Origin: Strix aluco
Lineage: Eukaryota; Chordata; Aves; Strigiformes; Strigidae
Direction of reading: 5' to 3'
NCBI RefSeq assembly: GCF_031877795.1
Contig: NC_133971.1
Coordinates: 3,986,784 to 4,050,783 of the forward strand
DNA length: 64,000 nt
Shown: piece after piece, positions 23,864 to 37,440 of the stretch
Position numbering within the stretch: position 1 is the stretch's first letter
Layout: every line of letters starts with the position of its first letter
Notes under the pieces: model-generated
Told to the model about the DNA's origin: nothing
Seen by the model: only the letters and a program-made list of their open reading frames with translations
Databases searched by the model: none
Translations under genes and position numbers: made by a program

Positions 23864-24867
23864 GAAGAAAGAGATTCACTTGGAGGAGGACAGCTTCCCC
23901 AAAAGCAGCATTAGAAGCAAGGAGTGACAGAGTTACAGGGGAAAAAATGGAAATTGGTAAAGAGATAGACAGAAAAGATGGACAAAACAGCAGAGGTGGG
24001 TTATACAGAGTCTCGTCCTGAGGAATGAACACTGAGGAAGCAAGGTAGCCAAACTGTACAGAAAAGAGGGCATTTAATAGTCAAGTAGATGAAGTATCTT
24101 GAAAAGGAAAAGGAACTGGCAACTGAGACAAAAGCTAGCAGATAAACATAAATAGTGCTATGAAATCAAAGAAAATGAGGCATACACACACAATACTAAG
24201 AGAAGAGAGAAAGCCAAACCACAGAGCTCTGCCAAGGGATCAAACCCTGGAAGATTCATCTCGCCAAGAATTGTGAGGGCTTGTTTTATTTTTGCTTTCT
24301 TATTCCTGCCAGAAGATATAAACTATATCTATTTACTTAGGGGGAAAAAAATTGCATTGCAATACAGCCAATTTCTCTTGGGGAAAAAAGGATGCTGTAA
24401 CAAAAATGCCTGAACAGTTTTTCACAGTATATCCAGGGATGCTGGAAGTGCTTGGTAAATCTAAAAGTGTACAAGGTCTCTCTACAAGGCTGATCTACAG
24501 AAAAAGGGTGGAATCATCATGGGCCAGATTAAGATATGCTTGTGAAGGCTGAATAGCCTGTCAGACTCAATTCCACTGAAATCATTGACACTATTCCCAA
24601 TAATCAATTTTAATCAGGAAATCAGGGTCTGGTCCCAAGAAGGGCTGTGTGATTGATAATATAGCTCTTGCTTTTTAATAACAGTCTTAAGTTATCTTTG
24701 CAAATGTGGACCTTTTACAGACCCTCACAAAAGGTAAAGCAAGGAAAATGAATATCCCATTTTGGGGAAAGAAAACAGTTGGTTGCTGATTGTCAGGATC
24801 TAAGCGAGCATCTGTTTGCAGATCTGCTAGCTTTAACAAAATACTGGAGAAATTCATTTACCTCTAT

Positions 24868-24900
24868 AATTTAAAAAAATAAATAAATAAAAGAAAAGAA
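24868..24900. repeat. A/T-rich simple repeat (AAAT-type)
   Basis: Several AAAT units (AATAAATAAATAAAAG) followed by AAAAG units: an imperfect low-complexity microsatellite. Confidence 0.7.
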
Positions 24901-27900
24901 AACCCACCCCCCATCATCTGCACGCTGCTCCTGTGCAAACACCGGCTGTACATGATCTGAGCTTTGAGCGCACACAGAGGTTGGCAAGTTCAGCTGACGG
25001 CTGTGCAGAATTTAGGCCAAACGGCACACAGAGTACAGCTCCTCTCTCAGCTTCAACCCTTCTGCGAGATTTTATCTGACAATGTTTTCTCTTGCCCGCA
25101 CCTTCCTTCGTGTCCTCAAAGTGCAAGAGGAAGCAGGAGGCATTGCACCAAATCTCATACAGCCTAAGCAAAACACTGGCAGGCCACGAGAGCTGCTTGT
25201 CAGGGCTTGGAGCTCTGCTGAAGTTTTTTAAGCAGTCTCTTTCTCTTCCTTTTCTGCCCTTCTCATTCGCTTTTTAAGCGTTGACTGATCTTTGACTGGT
25301 CACAAGACCTTTGAAACTGGCACCGAGGCTTTTCCTTATGCTTTATTTTGACTACCCAGATTTGTGAACCCATTTAATCTATATTTATCACAAACTAACT
25401 CCATTGACATAACTAAACCCTTCAGTTGAGGTAGCTGTAGATTTTCCAAAAGCAAGTGACACCACACTTTTTCCCCATTGTAGCCCTCTCTTTTGTAACC
25501 TGCTCTCTTTTCCTATGACCACACAACACAGGTGTGAATTTTAGCTTCATGTCATGCCATACAACATTGCCACAGTGCACAGAGGTATTTTCTGCACAGA
25601 ACTGTGCTTTAATCCAGCTATCCTTTTCCAGCTACCTATTAAACTACATCATTATTGTGTTACTGACTGATCTTGAATAAAGTGATGCTGAAGTATCTAG
25701 AAATACAGGTAAGGTACGTACTACCTTTAGGCAGAGTCTCCAGAAGAAGTGAAAGCAAATCCAACTATTCTCAAATTGCTTTTGCAAGCAAATCACCACA
25801 AAGAAATCACAGCATTTTAATGAAATACTTCCTTAATATACTTTAAAGAGATGGAAGCCCAAAGGAGATTGACCATGACAGAAAACCGACAGCTGAGAGG
25901 AGGAGGGCATTCCTGAACACAAGCTGGCACTTAACCTTTGCATACTCTTCCTTGTATAGTGGAAGAGCTCGTCTTAGGGTAAGGACAGGATCAGCTGGAA
26001 GTGAAGTCTGAGCAGGAGCAGTACAAGGTACCATATCTCAAATTGTGCCTGTAGTTATCATAGATATGTGCTGCCTGTTGCTTCCTGTAAGTGCACATAG
26101 AGAGCAGCACAATTTTATGGACCTGGAAATGCAAAACCCTGACACACTGCTTGATTTCCTGACGTCTCAGAGACAAATATCTGCATTAAAACCTTTGCTA
26201 CTTTTAGGTTTTTATTAGCCCTACTCCAAAACTTGAAGTCAAACATGACACTATAATTGTACGGGCATGTGGACAAAGGACAGCTCTGAAATTTGGCTGC
26301 ATCTCATGGCCATAGATGTGGTATATATGTCAGAGCCAATGTACAGGATACAGGAGGGGTATATACTCAGATGTAGAAGAGGGAAGTAGAGAACAGTCTG
26401 TTACTTTCTCAGACCAGTGAAACCTGCTCCCAAGAGAAATTTAAATTTGTGCAAAGTGAAGCTCTGCCAACATATGTTGGCATATCAGGAATCAAGGGCT
26501 GGGAACTGCTTGCACTGCCGTTGCTTTGGGGCAGGGGGAGGGGACGGAGGCTTAGGAGGTATGCAGTTGTGTGCACAGGGACAGATATCTGAGAGCTGCG
26601 AGCTCAATCTTTTTCCATGACCTAAGCAATGGTTAAAGATTTCCATTCCTGCTGGATTCAAGTCTCACCCTAAGGCTAGCCTTCCTTGGGTCAGTGGCTT
26701 CGGGTACACCCCAGTACTCCTCAAATCCCTGTAATTTTAAGGGAGATGTAGATGAGGTTATCCATGCGAGGTGGGAGTGGAGAAGTCCCCTCATTTATCA
26801 GAGCAGGACTGATTTCCATTGGTGTAGTACATCTCCCCTTTTAACCTAGATAATAAATTAAATATATTAACTACTAACTAATAAATTAAGTAGTATTAAA
26901 CTATATAACAGCAACTAGGTTTTTGCCTCACAACAGCAAATTATAGACTCAGGAAGGGAACAGCAGAGTATTACATTACACAGCACGTGTTTCTGTGGAA
27001 TTCTTATGGGAAAAGAGAGCCACATCACCTGCCAGGAGATCTGCTGGGGGCCAGCAGACACATGCAGCACCCAAGTCACCCAGACTGTATTAACTAAGGA
27101 CTGCACAAATTTTGATTAATGCATGTTTGCAGCCCAAGTAACATGCATCTTTTTTCATATAAAAAACAATGGCAATCAGTGAAGAGGTACATAGTGATAC
27201 ATACTGGTCTGTTACAGTAGACTTACGATGGGAACTTGCAATATGCTAAAGGCTTGCAATATCCTCATTTAATACCCTCATCAGTGAGGGAATGAGGGAA
27301 TGCCTCACCTGCTGACGGCAGTTTTGGGAGCTCGTATGCCGGGGAGGGACAGGGTCTCTGGTAGAAGGTGGCAGTCAGTTCCAGCACACGGCCTGTGACC
27401 GAAAGCCATGAAGGCTGAACAGGTCTAACTACCAAACAAAGGACTGTTCTCACCGTTGTCCTGCCTAGCCTGCCAGGAACAAGCCAAGCTCAGGCCATCA
27501 ACCTCCGAGCAGAGGAGCGGGGCTCAAATCCCAAACCTGCAGGAATACTGCGGCAGCCGCATGCAGCAACCAGCAGTGTATTGGAAGATAAGGTACTTGC
27601 AGGCATGATAAACAAAGCTCTGACTCTTCCAGCTCTGCCTGGGGCAGAGTTAAATTGCTTTAGGGATCATGTTATTCCAGCACAGCTTTTTCAGAACCAG
27701 GGTAATATCACCTATGGTGGTTTAGCCAGGTTGTATGTGTATGGTCTGAGATGAAAGCAAGATTTTGTGTTAAGACATCATTGAGCTGCATTAGTCTCAG
27801 CAAGGATAAGGCTTAATGAACGGGGAGCCTCCCTGAGAGATGAGCAGAGACCTGGAGATGCTCTGAAAGGAGAACAGAGGAGGCAGCACTCCAGGAGCAC

Positions 27901-30540
27901 ATCCGCTTGTTTAAAGAATGCAAGCTGACTCTTGTTTTTCCTCTAAATTAAGCTATAGTTAATTTTAAGGTAAAACTAAGTCTAAGATACTTGTTTTACA
28001 GAGACCTACTGTCATGTAGTAGCACCAGTCACTCTTTCTCAAAGGACTGAAGGCAAAAGGGCAGCTTATGAGGTACAGAAGAAATGTTTAGGGGTATTAC
28101 ACTCCAAGCCTGATCACAATATGGGAGATCTGTAAAATTCTTCCCCAAGAGACCTAATGCCACTCATTCAGGGACAGCAGCGTTTTTTAACCTTAGGAAG
28201 GTCTGTGGGTTGTGTTTGTCCTGTCAAGCGGATGAAATCTGCTAATGACAGATATCTCTGGTATTCCTTTCTGGGGGTTCACTGTACTGATATCAGCCAG
28301 CTTGCTAACAATGTAAGAGCAGTGTGAGGGATAAACCTGGCTCCTTCTCTTTCAAAATGCTTGACGAGAAAAATTGTAAGAGGATTTTTCCTCCCTAAAT
28401 TGGTTGACTGCTTCTGTGCACCCCTTACATAGCCTCTGCTCAGGCTCACATATCCCTGCCAGTGCCAGAGTCACCAAGCAAGCCCTAACAAAAAACAACA
28501 AAGCATACTTCTTCATACTGACTCCAAGACTCCCCCAATTCGGGTTGGCACTGCATGAAAGAGGAACCCCATCACACCTCATGACAAAACGATGAGGAAA
28601 CATGCCTATCCTCTTCGCAGCGGTCCTCAGAAATGCCCAAAGACTCATTTCTCCCAGCATGATGAAATGCAGATGAAACACCAGTGAAAATGGACTGTGC
28701 ATCAGTGCTAAAGTATTCACACCTCATTGGAGAGCTAAATGGGGAGAGTAAGCTAATCGTTGTGACACTGTATAACTCAGTTCATGGGGGAACCCAACAA
28801 AAAAAATAGAAATACACCATGTGAAGCTTCATTTGCAGCCCATGGCAGGCTTCATGCTTGTCTTCTGGACATATGTGTTTACAGAGATTTCTTTTTGCTT
28901 GTGATGTTCAGTATTGCTACAGCTCAACACCTTTATTTAGAAGGGATTTGGTAGGTATTATTCCCTAGCCATTTATACCAGCCTTGTTCTGTGAGGAGGC
29001 ATGTGCTGCTCAGTCATATTGTCTCGCCACGTAACACTGAATTCTCCTGCTTCTTCCAAAAGGACATAGTTGACCTTATACAACCATACATGTTGGTGTG
29101 TCCTTCTGTGTGACTAGTGATTCATTTTCTGCCAAGCCCACAACGATTACCAAGAAGTGGCAAATGACACATTTTCCACTGCCCAAGGAGGTGAGATCTA
29201 GCTCACAACTGGCTTCAGAGTAGACATCCCACCCAAACACCTGCCTGCAGATGAGAACATAACCAATCCACAGTGGTGCAAAAGCCCCAAGGTGATTCCA
29301 TGGTTTTGAGCCACTCCAGCCGGCAGTGTCCAGCTTGAGAAGAATTCTTCTAAAACTAGACAGTAAGAGCCAGTGCCTGGTTAAAGGTGCTTCAGCCCCA
29401 GGTGAAACATGCTGCCCTCACTCGATCCTGTCCAGCTTGTACTTCTGCACAGGGTCGCCTGCTTCAAAAGCTTTTTGTGATGGGCCATAACCCGCTATTG
29501 CCTCATTTTCATGTAATGATGGAGCTGCACAACTTTCTATTGTGTAGGCTTGGAATATGAAGATAGCCATTTCTTTTCAAGGCTTTTAAAAGTGTGGGAT
29601 GAGTTGTCAAAGTGGCAAGTTTCCCTTTCCTTTGGCACTAATGTTTCTAACCAAGAAAATGGCTGGAAATTTTCCTTTTTTTCCATCTTGTATGGTTGCC
29701 ACTCCCTCAGACTCAAATGACTCAAACCATTTCTCTGTCTGCTGAACAATGATGATTTTGTGGTGAAAGTGCTGACATCGTCCTGCCCCTGGTAAGTTTT
29801 TGCTGCCCAGAAATTACTAATTCCCTGTGTATGATGCTGGAAAATTGCACGGGGTACTTAGTTGTATGTTCTGAAGATGTGTCTCAAAATAACATTACTG
29901 TCTGAGCTCACATGAGGTATTACAACAACACCTTTATTTGTGTCAAGGACTAAAAATGGAATTAAGAGCAAAGAATTGTGACTTTGGGCAATTCCACATC
30001 TTGCTATTATTTCTTTTTCCTCATTTAATTTGTTTCACAGTATTTACTGCACTGAATCATGGTAAAGTTCTGAATATCTTATTAAAACAACTTGAGTGTT
30101 GTGAGATCTCCAGATGAGAGGGACTGCAAAATTATATCCTGAAAAATCATATTTAATAATTGGAAAATATCACTGTTGTGTCAATTAGAGGCCAGTCTTG
30201 AGCTGCTGGTAAAACTGTTGTTATGCATTAGGCTTTTTACTTAATTATGTCAGTATCTCACCAGATATAGCTTATATCTTCAAGTGTAGTACAGAAATGT
30301 TAAGTATTAATAGACCTTTCTTTATAGGAGGTTATATGGAGACTAAGTTACAAGAAGGTTTAAAATGCAGATCTTACTCTTCACTGCTCCAACCAACATA
30401 AAATAGTGTTAAAATAAAATTGTGTGTGGCATCTATAACTTCCCTTTAATGTAATTTCCTAGATTCTAAATTTTGTATACACTCATTTTAAAAACCTTGC
30501 GGTCATTTTAAAGGTTTTCTCATCTTTCAGAATATCTCTC

Positions 30541-30705
30541 CACCCCTTCAAGGGGACTGAGTAACCTGTCTTTTCTAACTCTCTTCACTTATGCTTCCTT
30601 CTTGCCTCACAAAAGCACCTTTCTGCTTCCTCCTGCCTCTCCCATCCTCCTTGCACACACACCCCACATACCCTCACCTTTACTCAAATCCCTCCACAGA
30701 AGCCA
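30541..30705. repeat. Pyrimidine-rich (C/T) low-complexity tract
   Basis: About 160 bases strongly biased to C and T on the plus strand, containing the small palindrome CCCCTT-C-AAGGGG (30543-30555) and ending in CTCCACAG. It could serve as a splice-acceptor tract, but no open exon follows that I can support. Confidence 0.45.
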
Positions 30706-33700
30706 ATATTTCCTGCAGTCCTTCAGGGGATAATCATCTCGACATTATTCTTCAATTCCTAAAACAATGAATTAGACAAAATGCACTTCACATTGATTTT
30801 ATAATCATCTTCTACTTCTTTGTTTTATCAGTCTTTCACTTGACCGCAGATTCAGTAGAGCAAGGACCATTGACTCTGCAGGGGGCCGAGCACCTCCCGG
30901 GCACAAGCACCCTGAAACACGTACAGCACCCTTGGGTTTAGGCACCATGCTGCTAAAAACAGTTAATGTATCCACAACCCAAACCTCCTTCAATCTGCAG
31001 CCACCAGGTATGTAGGGTTTTACCATAACACTGGATACCAGCTTGTCCTTGGCATCGTTATTTCACTTGCACAACTATGCCACAGAGCTTGGATGAGTTA
31101 GTGGAGTATTTTGTACGAGCAGGTGTGGCAGAGGGCATAGTTAGGCACAGTGCCATTTTCTCTAACAACAAAGCCAGACTTAGAGACTCCTGTCCCAAAA
31201 CCCTGTACCCTGTGCTCCATCTCCCTGGAGTTGTGTTGATATCTGTTTTTGAAGCTTGCTATACACTGGAAATCTTATTTCTTTATGCCAGATTTAGGTA
31301 AACTTCAGGAAAGATAATATCTGCTTTGGCAGAAATGTAGAGTACTTTGGCAGGTGATACTTAGGCTTGCAAAGTTAACCTGTAAACAGTTTTTGGACAA
31401 ACGTGAGCAGGTTTGTGCTCTGTGATGCCTCAGAGCCAGCTCTCACAGCTCCCCAGCTATCCCGCCAAGCTGTGGCCTGGGGCCAGAGCAGGCACGTGGA
31501 TTTCACACGCAGGGATACAAAGGACTCTGCTGTTCTCCCCCTGAAGACAGTTGTACTTCCAGAAACAATTGCACCAGGATTTCAGCGAGCTGGCTGCCCG
31601 CAGCTGGAAAGCAGCATTCTCCATGCATCCCAAGGCAGTGGTGCCCATCTTAGCAGGGCTTCTCCCAGCTCCAGACACCACAGCTTCAAGCTCTTTATTA
31701 AACAGAGTTCATCAAGAAGACCATATCTCATTCTCCCTTCAGCCAAAACAGTGCTAAAAAGTGAATCAAAGATAAATTTGGAGAAAGTGAGATCAGTGAC
31801 AACCATCCTTTTCCTTCTTTCTGCAGATCTGACGTCAGAAGTGCTGACACCACCACTGAAGTTGTGTCCTGGATACGGGATGTGCACGCAGGCTGAGATG
31901 TGTTATTGAGCACCTACCCCCCAGACAACTTGGAGGTTGGCAGGCCTTTTCTGGCCATCATTCTGGACTAAGTGTACACGGCAGGATGAAAGGCCACATC
32001 TTAAAGTCACAAAAGATGGCGAGTGAATGTTTTCTTTTCATAAAACATTTAATTTTTTTTTTTTTTTTTGTCCGTCACAATCGCAGTCGGGGGTAGCAGC
32101 ACCCAGAAATGCTATTCGGTGTGAGCTGTTTCCTAAAGGAAAAATGTGTGTGAGAATTCAGATTATTTTGTGTAGTAGAGCTGCTGCTTGTACTGCAAAA
32201 GGAGAGCTGCAGCTGACAACAAGGTAGTATGGAGCATGACACCACCAAGCCGGTCTGTGGCACACAATATGTTTCTTAATTGTTGACAGCTTATAATAAG
32301 GACAACCTAAGCCTCGTTTAATGAATGCAAGAAGTTAAAAGCTCAGGTAGCCTTTATTGGTGTTGGAGCAGGAGGCATCAGCCATGCAAAATGGAGTCTC
32401 TCCTTGGTAGACTGTGGGGCTAGAGCTACAGCTGGACTTCTGCTCAGCATGCTGCCTTCATCACCATAACCTTCAGGCTTTTTGGGGAGAGGTAAACAAT
32501 ATTCTGATTCACCCCTCAACACAGATTCAAGGCTACAAGTAGACAGACATGTTTGAACTATAAATGATTGGCAAAGATGTCATCAATATCTTCATTACTT
32601 TGACCTTCTCATAGTCTACTTTGTAAATACTAGTAGCTCAGTAGCTTAAATACTTATGTACCTTAAATACTTGCATAATTCAGAGTGAATTACTTCAGCC
32701 CCAGCTTTACAAAAGCTTTCGAAGGAATGAAAATCTGTTAACATTTTCAACCCAAAAGTATTTGTTTACAGCACAACAAAGAGGAAAAGAGGTGAAAAAG
32801 ATTACACAGGGAATAAAGATCTCCCTATTTATTCATCACATACTTTCTAGGGCTTTTTGCTCTTTAAATTTGTTCTAATATTATCAGAATTGATTTTTAG
32901 TCTCTCTGATCCCAGAGGAAATGTCTTCAGTGAAGCTCTCGGTGGATAACTGTAATGAAGAATCAGCTTGCAGAGCTGTTACTATGGTGCTCTTAAGTGT
33001 AGAGCTTCTAAAAAATTAACTGATAAGAAAATTCCAATGCACTATATATAGAAGTATTTCATTTCCTAGCTTTTGACATAAAATAATTTAACAATTGAAA
33101 GTCTACATGGAAATTGTTTATTTTTTATTGCAGCATGGTATCTTTTAAAATGTGTTTTTGTTGGCTTTTAAATAAACCCTGAATTTAGTAAAAAGCTTGC
33201 TTACAAAATTCTCCAAAAATAAAATTGGAAGCAAGAATTATACAGTTCATTTCTCTGGGTTTTGTTTCGGTTTGTTTTTGGTGTTTTTCTTTGTCATTCT
33301 GAGAACCAAATCCCTTATACTCTACTAGAAAATATTTATGTACAAAGAGGTCTACTTGAATGTTTACCTTTACTTTATACACTAGAAAGGCATTTTAACA
33401 GGGGTACTACTTTCTGACTCTCTTGGAAAAAGCCCAGGTCTATTTTTAGATGCCAGCGTCCTAAATTGTGTACTATATCACACAGGGCAATGCAAGCAAA
33501 AACGGCAAATTCAGCTTCCTATTATTTTTGAGCATGAGCCAACAGTGGCCCATTTCTGTAGGACAGCCCAGCTTAAAGCCCTCTATAGTCACCACTGAAA
33601 TCATTATGAGGAATACGGGATTATTACAGGCAAAACTGTATTTCACATACACAGTTTATACCACCTGAAGAAGAGTGCAAAATAACTGAAAATAACACCA

Positions 33701-33839
33701 AATTGCACGTACATATTTGCAGAAATCCCTGTATTGCTATTACAAACCAGTTTACACTAACACCTTCATTTGAATCATTCCTATTTAAAGAGAAAAAAAA
33801 GAAAAAAAAAGGAAAAAAACACCCCTCTCCACACTGCTT
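30706..33839. other. Non-coding spacer
   Basis: No genes recognised. The 31403-31909 plus-strand frame (168 codons) overlaps three minus-strand open frames, which argues for low stop density and not for a gene. A T-run (32053-32069) and A-rich sequence near 33788-33826 are present. Confidence 0.4.
32053..32069. repeat. Poly(T) tract, 17 bases
   Basis: An uninterrupted T-run. On the minus strand it could be an old poly(A) tail, but no retroposed body is recognisable next to it. Confidence 0.8.
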
Positions 33840-34140
33840 ATAACAAATTGCCTGCTAAGGCACAATTAATTTCCTGCAAACCAGCTCGGCGATGCCCTCC
33901 CCACCTCGTGGCCATAAGGGCTGAGGGATTCATTGCCGTAATGGCTTTCTTGTACCACTTATAAATGAGGTAAAATGCTTGACAATGACACTTTTCCGGT
34001 GTTGACCACCTGCACTTGTCTGCAACCACTTGAAACTCCACTCACAGCTCTGGCAATCGGATTCCACCCCACTGATGTTTCATAAATGGCTCACACAGCA
34101 TCGCAGGCACGGCCTTGATGAAGCGCAAGGAAACAAATAG
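33840..34140. promoter_or_regulatory. Candidate conserved non-coding element
   Basis: A 300-base stretch of balanced, non-repetitive sequence with retained CpGs (for example CTCGGCGATG, GCCGTAATGG, TTCCGGTG, ATCGGATT, ATCGCAGG, GAAGCGCAAGG) in an otherwise CpG-poor region, with no supportable coding frame. Such texture is typical of constrained developmental enhancers. This is an impression from composition; no alignment was possible. Confidence 0.22.
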
Positions 34141-34218
34141 GAATGTAGCTACTTTTAATAATTAGACAGATAAAGGTAATTTGAAAAAAAAAATGCTACC
34201 ATCCAAATTACACTCTGC

Positions 34219-34262
34219 ATCATCTTTGCATCTTTGCATTCTTGCACTTTTACATCTTTGCA
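34219..34262 (+). repeat. Imperfect tandem repeat of ATCTTTGC
   Basis: CATCTTTG occurs at 34221 and 34253, with further TCTTTGC and TTCTTGC copies between. The period is roughly 8 bases and degenerate. Confidence 0.55.
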
Positions 34263-36779
34263 ATACGTCTGGCAACAAATTTACCTTTGGTGGTGTCACA
34301 GAAAGAGGAGGGCTCGTTGTAAATGATGATGAACTAATAGCAGCGAGGTTTTGCGCTTCTGTAAAGGCTTTGTATTCTCAAAGTCGTGTGGAAACAAAAA
34401 TTAACTGCATGACTTTGTAACACCCAAGCGAGGTAAGCACTAGCTCTGAGACAGGAATGTCGGGTAAATAGCTCCTGAAAGGCATCTGATTATGTGGTTA
34501 GGATCATACTGCCTTCCTCCTCTGCAGAGACCTCAAAAACAACTAATGAAAAGTCCTATATAGATAAATTATCAATTGATTATATTACCACCATTAGTAT
34601 TATAATATTATGAATTATTTCATGATGTTTTCCCATTACTAACGTTTCAATAAGAGAACTGTACTGACATTTGTAATTATGTAATCATATTCACCTATTC
34701 TCCCCACTGCCTACCCGGAAAGAGATGCCATTGTTGGGGTGCATCGGGGCAATAAGTCATGACTGCATCTACACGCATGCACGCTGCCTGCCGCAGCGCC
34801 GAGCAGGTCGCTGGGGACCCTACTTCAGCCCTCTCCATAATCTCAGTCTAGATAAAGCAATATTCCTGTGTTACAGAGCATCTTGCAAGGCTCAGAAACA
34901 CTGTGTGACCACCCCACTCAAGAACCTATGCTTTAAAGATCATACTGCATTTTCCAAGCTCACTCCCCATTTCTACTCGCTAGCCTAAAATATCGGGCCC
35001 TTTGAAAAGACAGCTTTGACTATCCATATTTTTTTGTGTCCAGTTTCTATCACTTTACATAAAGAGAAGATATCAAGGACAGTTATTTGAATGTGGAAAA
35101 TATAGTGGAGTTATAGACTGGAGATTATTGTGAGGTTTAAAGTCTAACACTCTTTTATACATATACATGCATATATATGTTGGCATGCACGTATTAATTT
35201 TCTATCACTTTTTATTAATTTATTTAAATATTTCTTCACATTTAGTACCAGGGAAGAGAGACAAGAGGTTGACATGGCTTCTTCCGACTTTCACTCAAGT
35301 TTTAAACTGTTCTCACACTACAAATAATCCAATTTACACAGAACTGCTTGTAGTAAATATCATTAAGAGTGTAAGCTTTTTAAATGCTAGAGCCTTAGAA
35401 GTTACAGCTTGGGATGGAGAGTCAAGAGTGCTGAAAACCACTGTCGATTTCCTCACTGAATTCCTGAGTAAAGAGTGGTTATGTCATTTCACCTGTTTCC
35501 CTGTTATTTCACAGAGATGTTGTAAAAACTGAAGTTTTAATTTTGGAATCTCAGGAGAAAGAGCGGGATATGAGTTTGCCAAGTGATTTTATGGTTGTTG
35601 CTGTAACTTACAAGAAGCCTGAAAAACCACATCCTTAACAAGTATTTTTCCTTCATTATTTTTTCACATTGTTTAATTATTGCAAGGAGTGCTGAGATGT
35701 ATACACCAGTGGCTTTCTGAACTAAAGCTTTGAGATACTGCTTTTGCAAGGGGGAAGACAAAAGAAATTAGGCTTATAAAAAAGTTGAACCAAACCTTTT
35801 AGGCCAAGTTTTGCCTTCATTAAATGTAACTTTTGTTCCTGTAGACATAAAGTATTCTGTGTGCCCCACACGTATTGCCATTCATTCTTCTGCTAGCCAT
35901 GGAGAACCGGAGCACCAAGAGCAAATGTTCCGCTCATAATATCCATTTTTATGAAGATTTTTTTCTATTTATTGACCAAATAATGCTTCCCCCTGCCCTA
36001 CAACAAGCCTGAAAGCTCTTAGTGAAAAGTGGAAGATGGTTTTCTCCTGCTGGTTTTCAAGAAAGATTTTTTGAAAGCCATTTTTGGATTAACCCTGTTT
36101 TCAATGGCTGAACAAGAACCATTTTCTCTTTTTTTTTGTGCACCACATTTGTTCACTTCATTTCTCTCTGAGGTCAACACCAGATCTGAGCCTACCCACA
36201 GGCAGTGGAGTATCCCATCAGATCCGCCTCTGTCATGGCAGCACAGTGATCCATGATTCAAAATCTACTTTACCTCAGCAGCCTGTTGGTTTTATGTTAA
36301 GCCTGAAAACTGCACGTGATCTCGATGGCTTTTGATCAAGCACAATTGTATAAACACAGTTGCATACACTCTGCTTCACGGGGCCGACTCCCTCATCAGC
36401 AGCATGCACAGCTCCCATCACATCCAGACAGAGAATAGACTCCCAAGTGTATAAGTTCATTGTCTGCTTCCTCCTCTTTGAAATATTACATTTTTAGAAC
36501 CTTGGTTTTAAACATGCACTATAAATCTGACAGCGAGTGTTACTGAAGTCCCAACTCTAAATAAATAGTTTAAAATAAAAGTTGTATAAATACCCATCTG
36601 TGCCAACAATACAGTTTGAAAGGGAGCGCTGTAAACACAAAGTAAATTAAATGGGATCCACTTTTGTGGGGTGGATGGCTACTTAAACCAGTTATTATAG
36701 AGAAGATTTTGTTGTGTGGTGCGACAGCACGTACCCATGTGGCTAACCAAGAGCTGGTTGAAGAAACAAACCCCACCCA
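34263..36779. other. Non-coding spacer
   Basis: AT-rich sequence with open frames up to 121 codons (35167-35532 plus), none recognised. A short alternating TA/CA stretch lies near 35158-35180. Confidence 0.4.
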
Positions 36780-37110
36780 TACCTAGGAGCAGTGCCACGA
36801 CCAGACCACAATTCCTGCGAGGCATAAATTTAATTTGCTGAAAATGAAGCACAGGCACTGTCGCAGCTCATTAGCCAGCAACAGACATATTGCAAGAGAA
36901 GAAAGTGGAATTTGGTGGATGGTCCAACTTCTACATGTGCTGTGAATAAAACAGACTATTGTTTTTTGATAAAGGAGTATTGTTTTGAATGTGCCGGGTA
37001 ACTAAGTAAAGCCAGCAGAATTTTTTGGCCAAATATAGTCTCTTGCTCACTGCTAAAAATCCTAGCTTTTAAATTAGGAGCTGAAGTCATTGAAAAAAAA
37101 GTTTACATTC

Positions 37111-37126
37111 CTGCAGCCGGCTGCAG
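37111..37126. repeat. Perfect 16-bp palindrome CTGCAGCCGGCTGCAG
   Basis: The sequence equals its own reverse complement over 16 bases. Confidence 0.85.
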
Positions 37127-37128
37127 CA

Positions 37129-37150
37129 AAGCCAAACAAATGTTTGGCTT
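37129..37150. repeat. Inverted repeat, 10-bp arms, 2-base loop
   Basis: AAGCCAAACA, AA, TGTTTGGCTT. The arms pair perfectly. GCCAA/TTGGC are NFI half sites, here in the outward arrangement. It begins two bases after the palindrome at 37111-37126. Confidence 0.8.
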
Positions 37151-37440
37151 AATATTCATCTCTTTCATGAACCTTTCTTAAACATCTAAGTCAGAAAATA
37201 CTATTTCTATTATTTAGTAATTTGATGCTTAAAGCATTGGTTTTATTCCCTTCTTTTTCCCCCCTCTTATTTCTTTTTTAACTTGTTCAGAAAAGACCCA
37301 GTAGGGTCACTGCTGTGGTATTGGTATTAGGCTATGTGAAGCATTTCATAACTTAAAGAAATCATGGTTTCAGCTTCTGGCACCAGCTCCAGTTGTAGGT
37401 CACAGTTACTAGCAGTATGTTTTTTGTTGGGTTTTTGTTT

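Larger units (their letters stand above)
22126..30540. other. Non-coding spacer without recognisable genes
   Basis: This long stretch has many short open frames (maximum 122 codons at 28352-28720, minus) and no recognised protein, RNA gene or LTR. It contains an A-run (23848-23863), an A/T-rich AAAT-type repeat near 24868-24900 and a G-rich purine run near 26528-26550. Confidence 0.4.
36780..37200. promoter_or_regulatory. Candidate conserved non-coding element with paired inverted repeats
   Basis: This stretch is non-repetitive and lacks supportable coding frames. It carries many sequence-specific factor-like words: ATTGTTTTTTGAT and GTATTGTTTTGAATG (SOX/FOX-like), CTCATTAGCC (homeodomain-like) and the TTTGGC/GCCAAA pair. 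Two adjacent inverted repeats (37111-37126 and 37129-37150) lie at its 3' side. Enhancer function is inference from texture. Confidence 0.25.

Noticed and set aside
25620..25710. Segment between TTTTCCAG and ACAG|GTAAGG as an exon
   Set aside because: All three frames contain stops; only a non-coding exon would be possible and nothing else supports it.
27515..27530. GGGGCTCAAATCCC, which resembles a tRNA T-arm
   Set aside because: It lacks the TTC of the T-loop, and no matching acceptor, D- or anticodon arms are present.
31403..31909. 168-codon open frame (plus)
   Set aside because: Three frames on the opposite strand are open over the same bases, indicating low stop density only.
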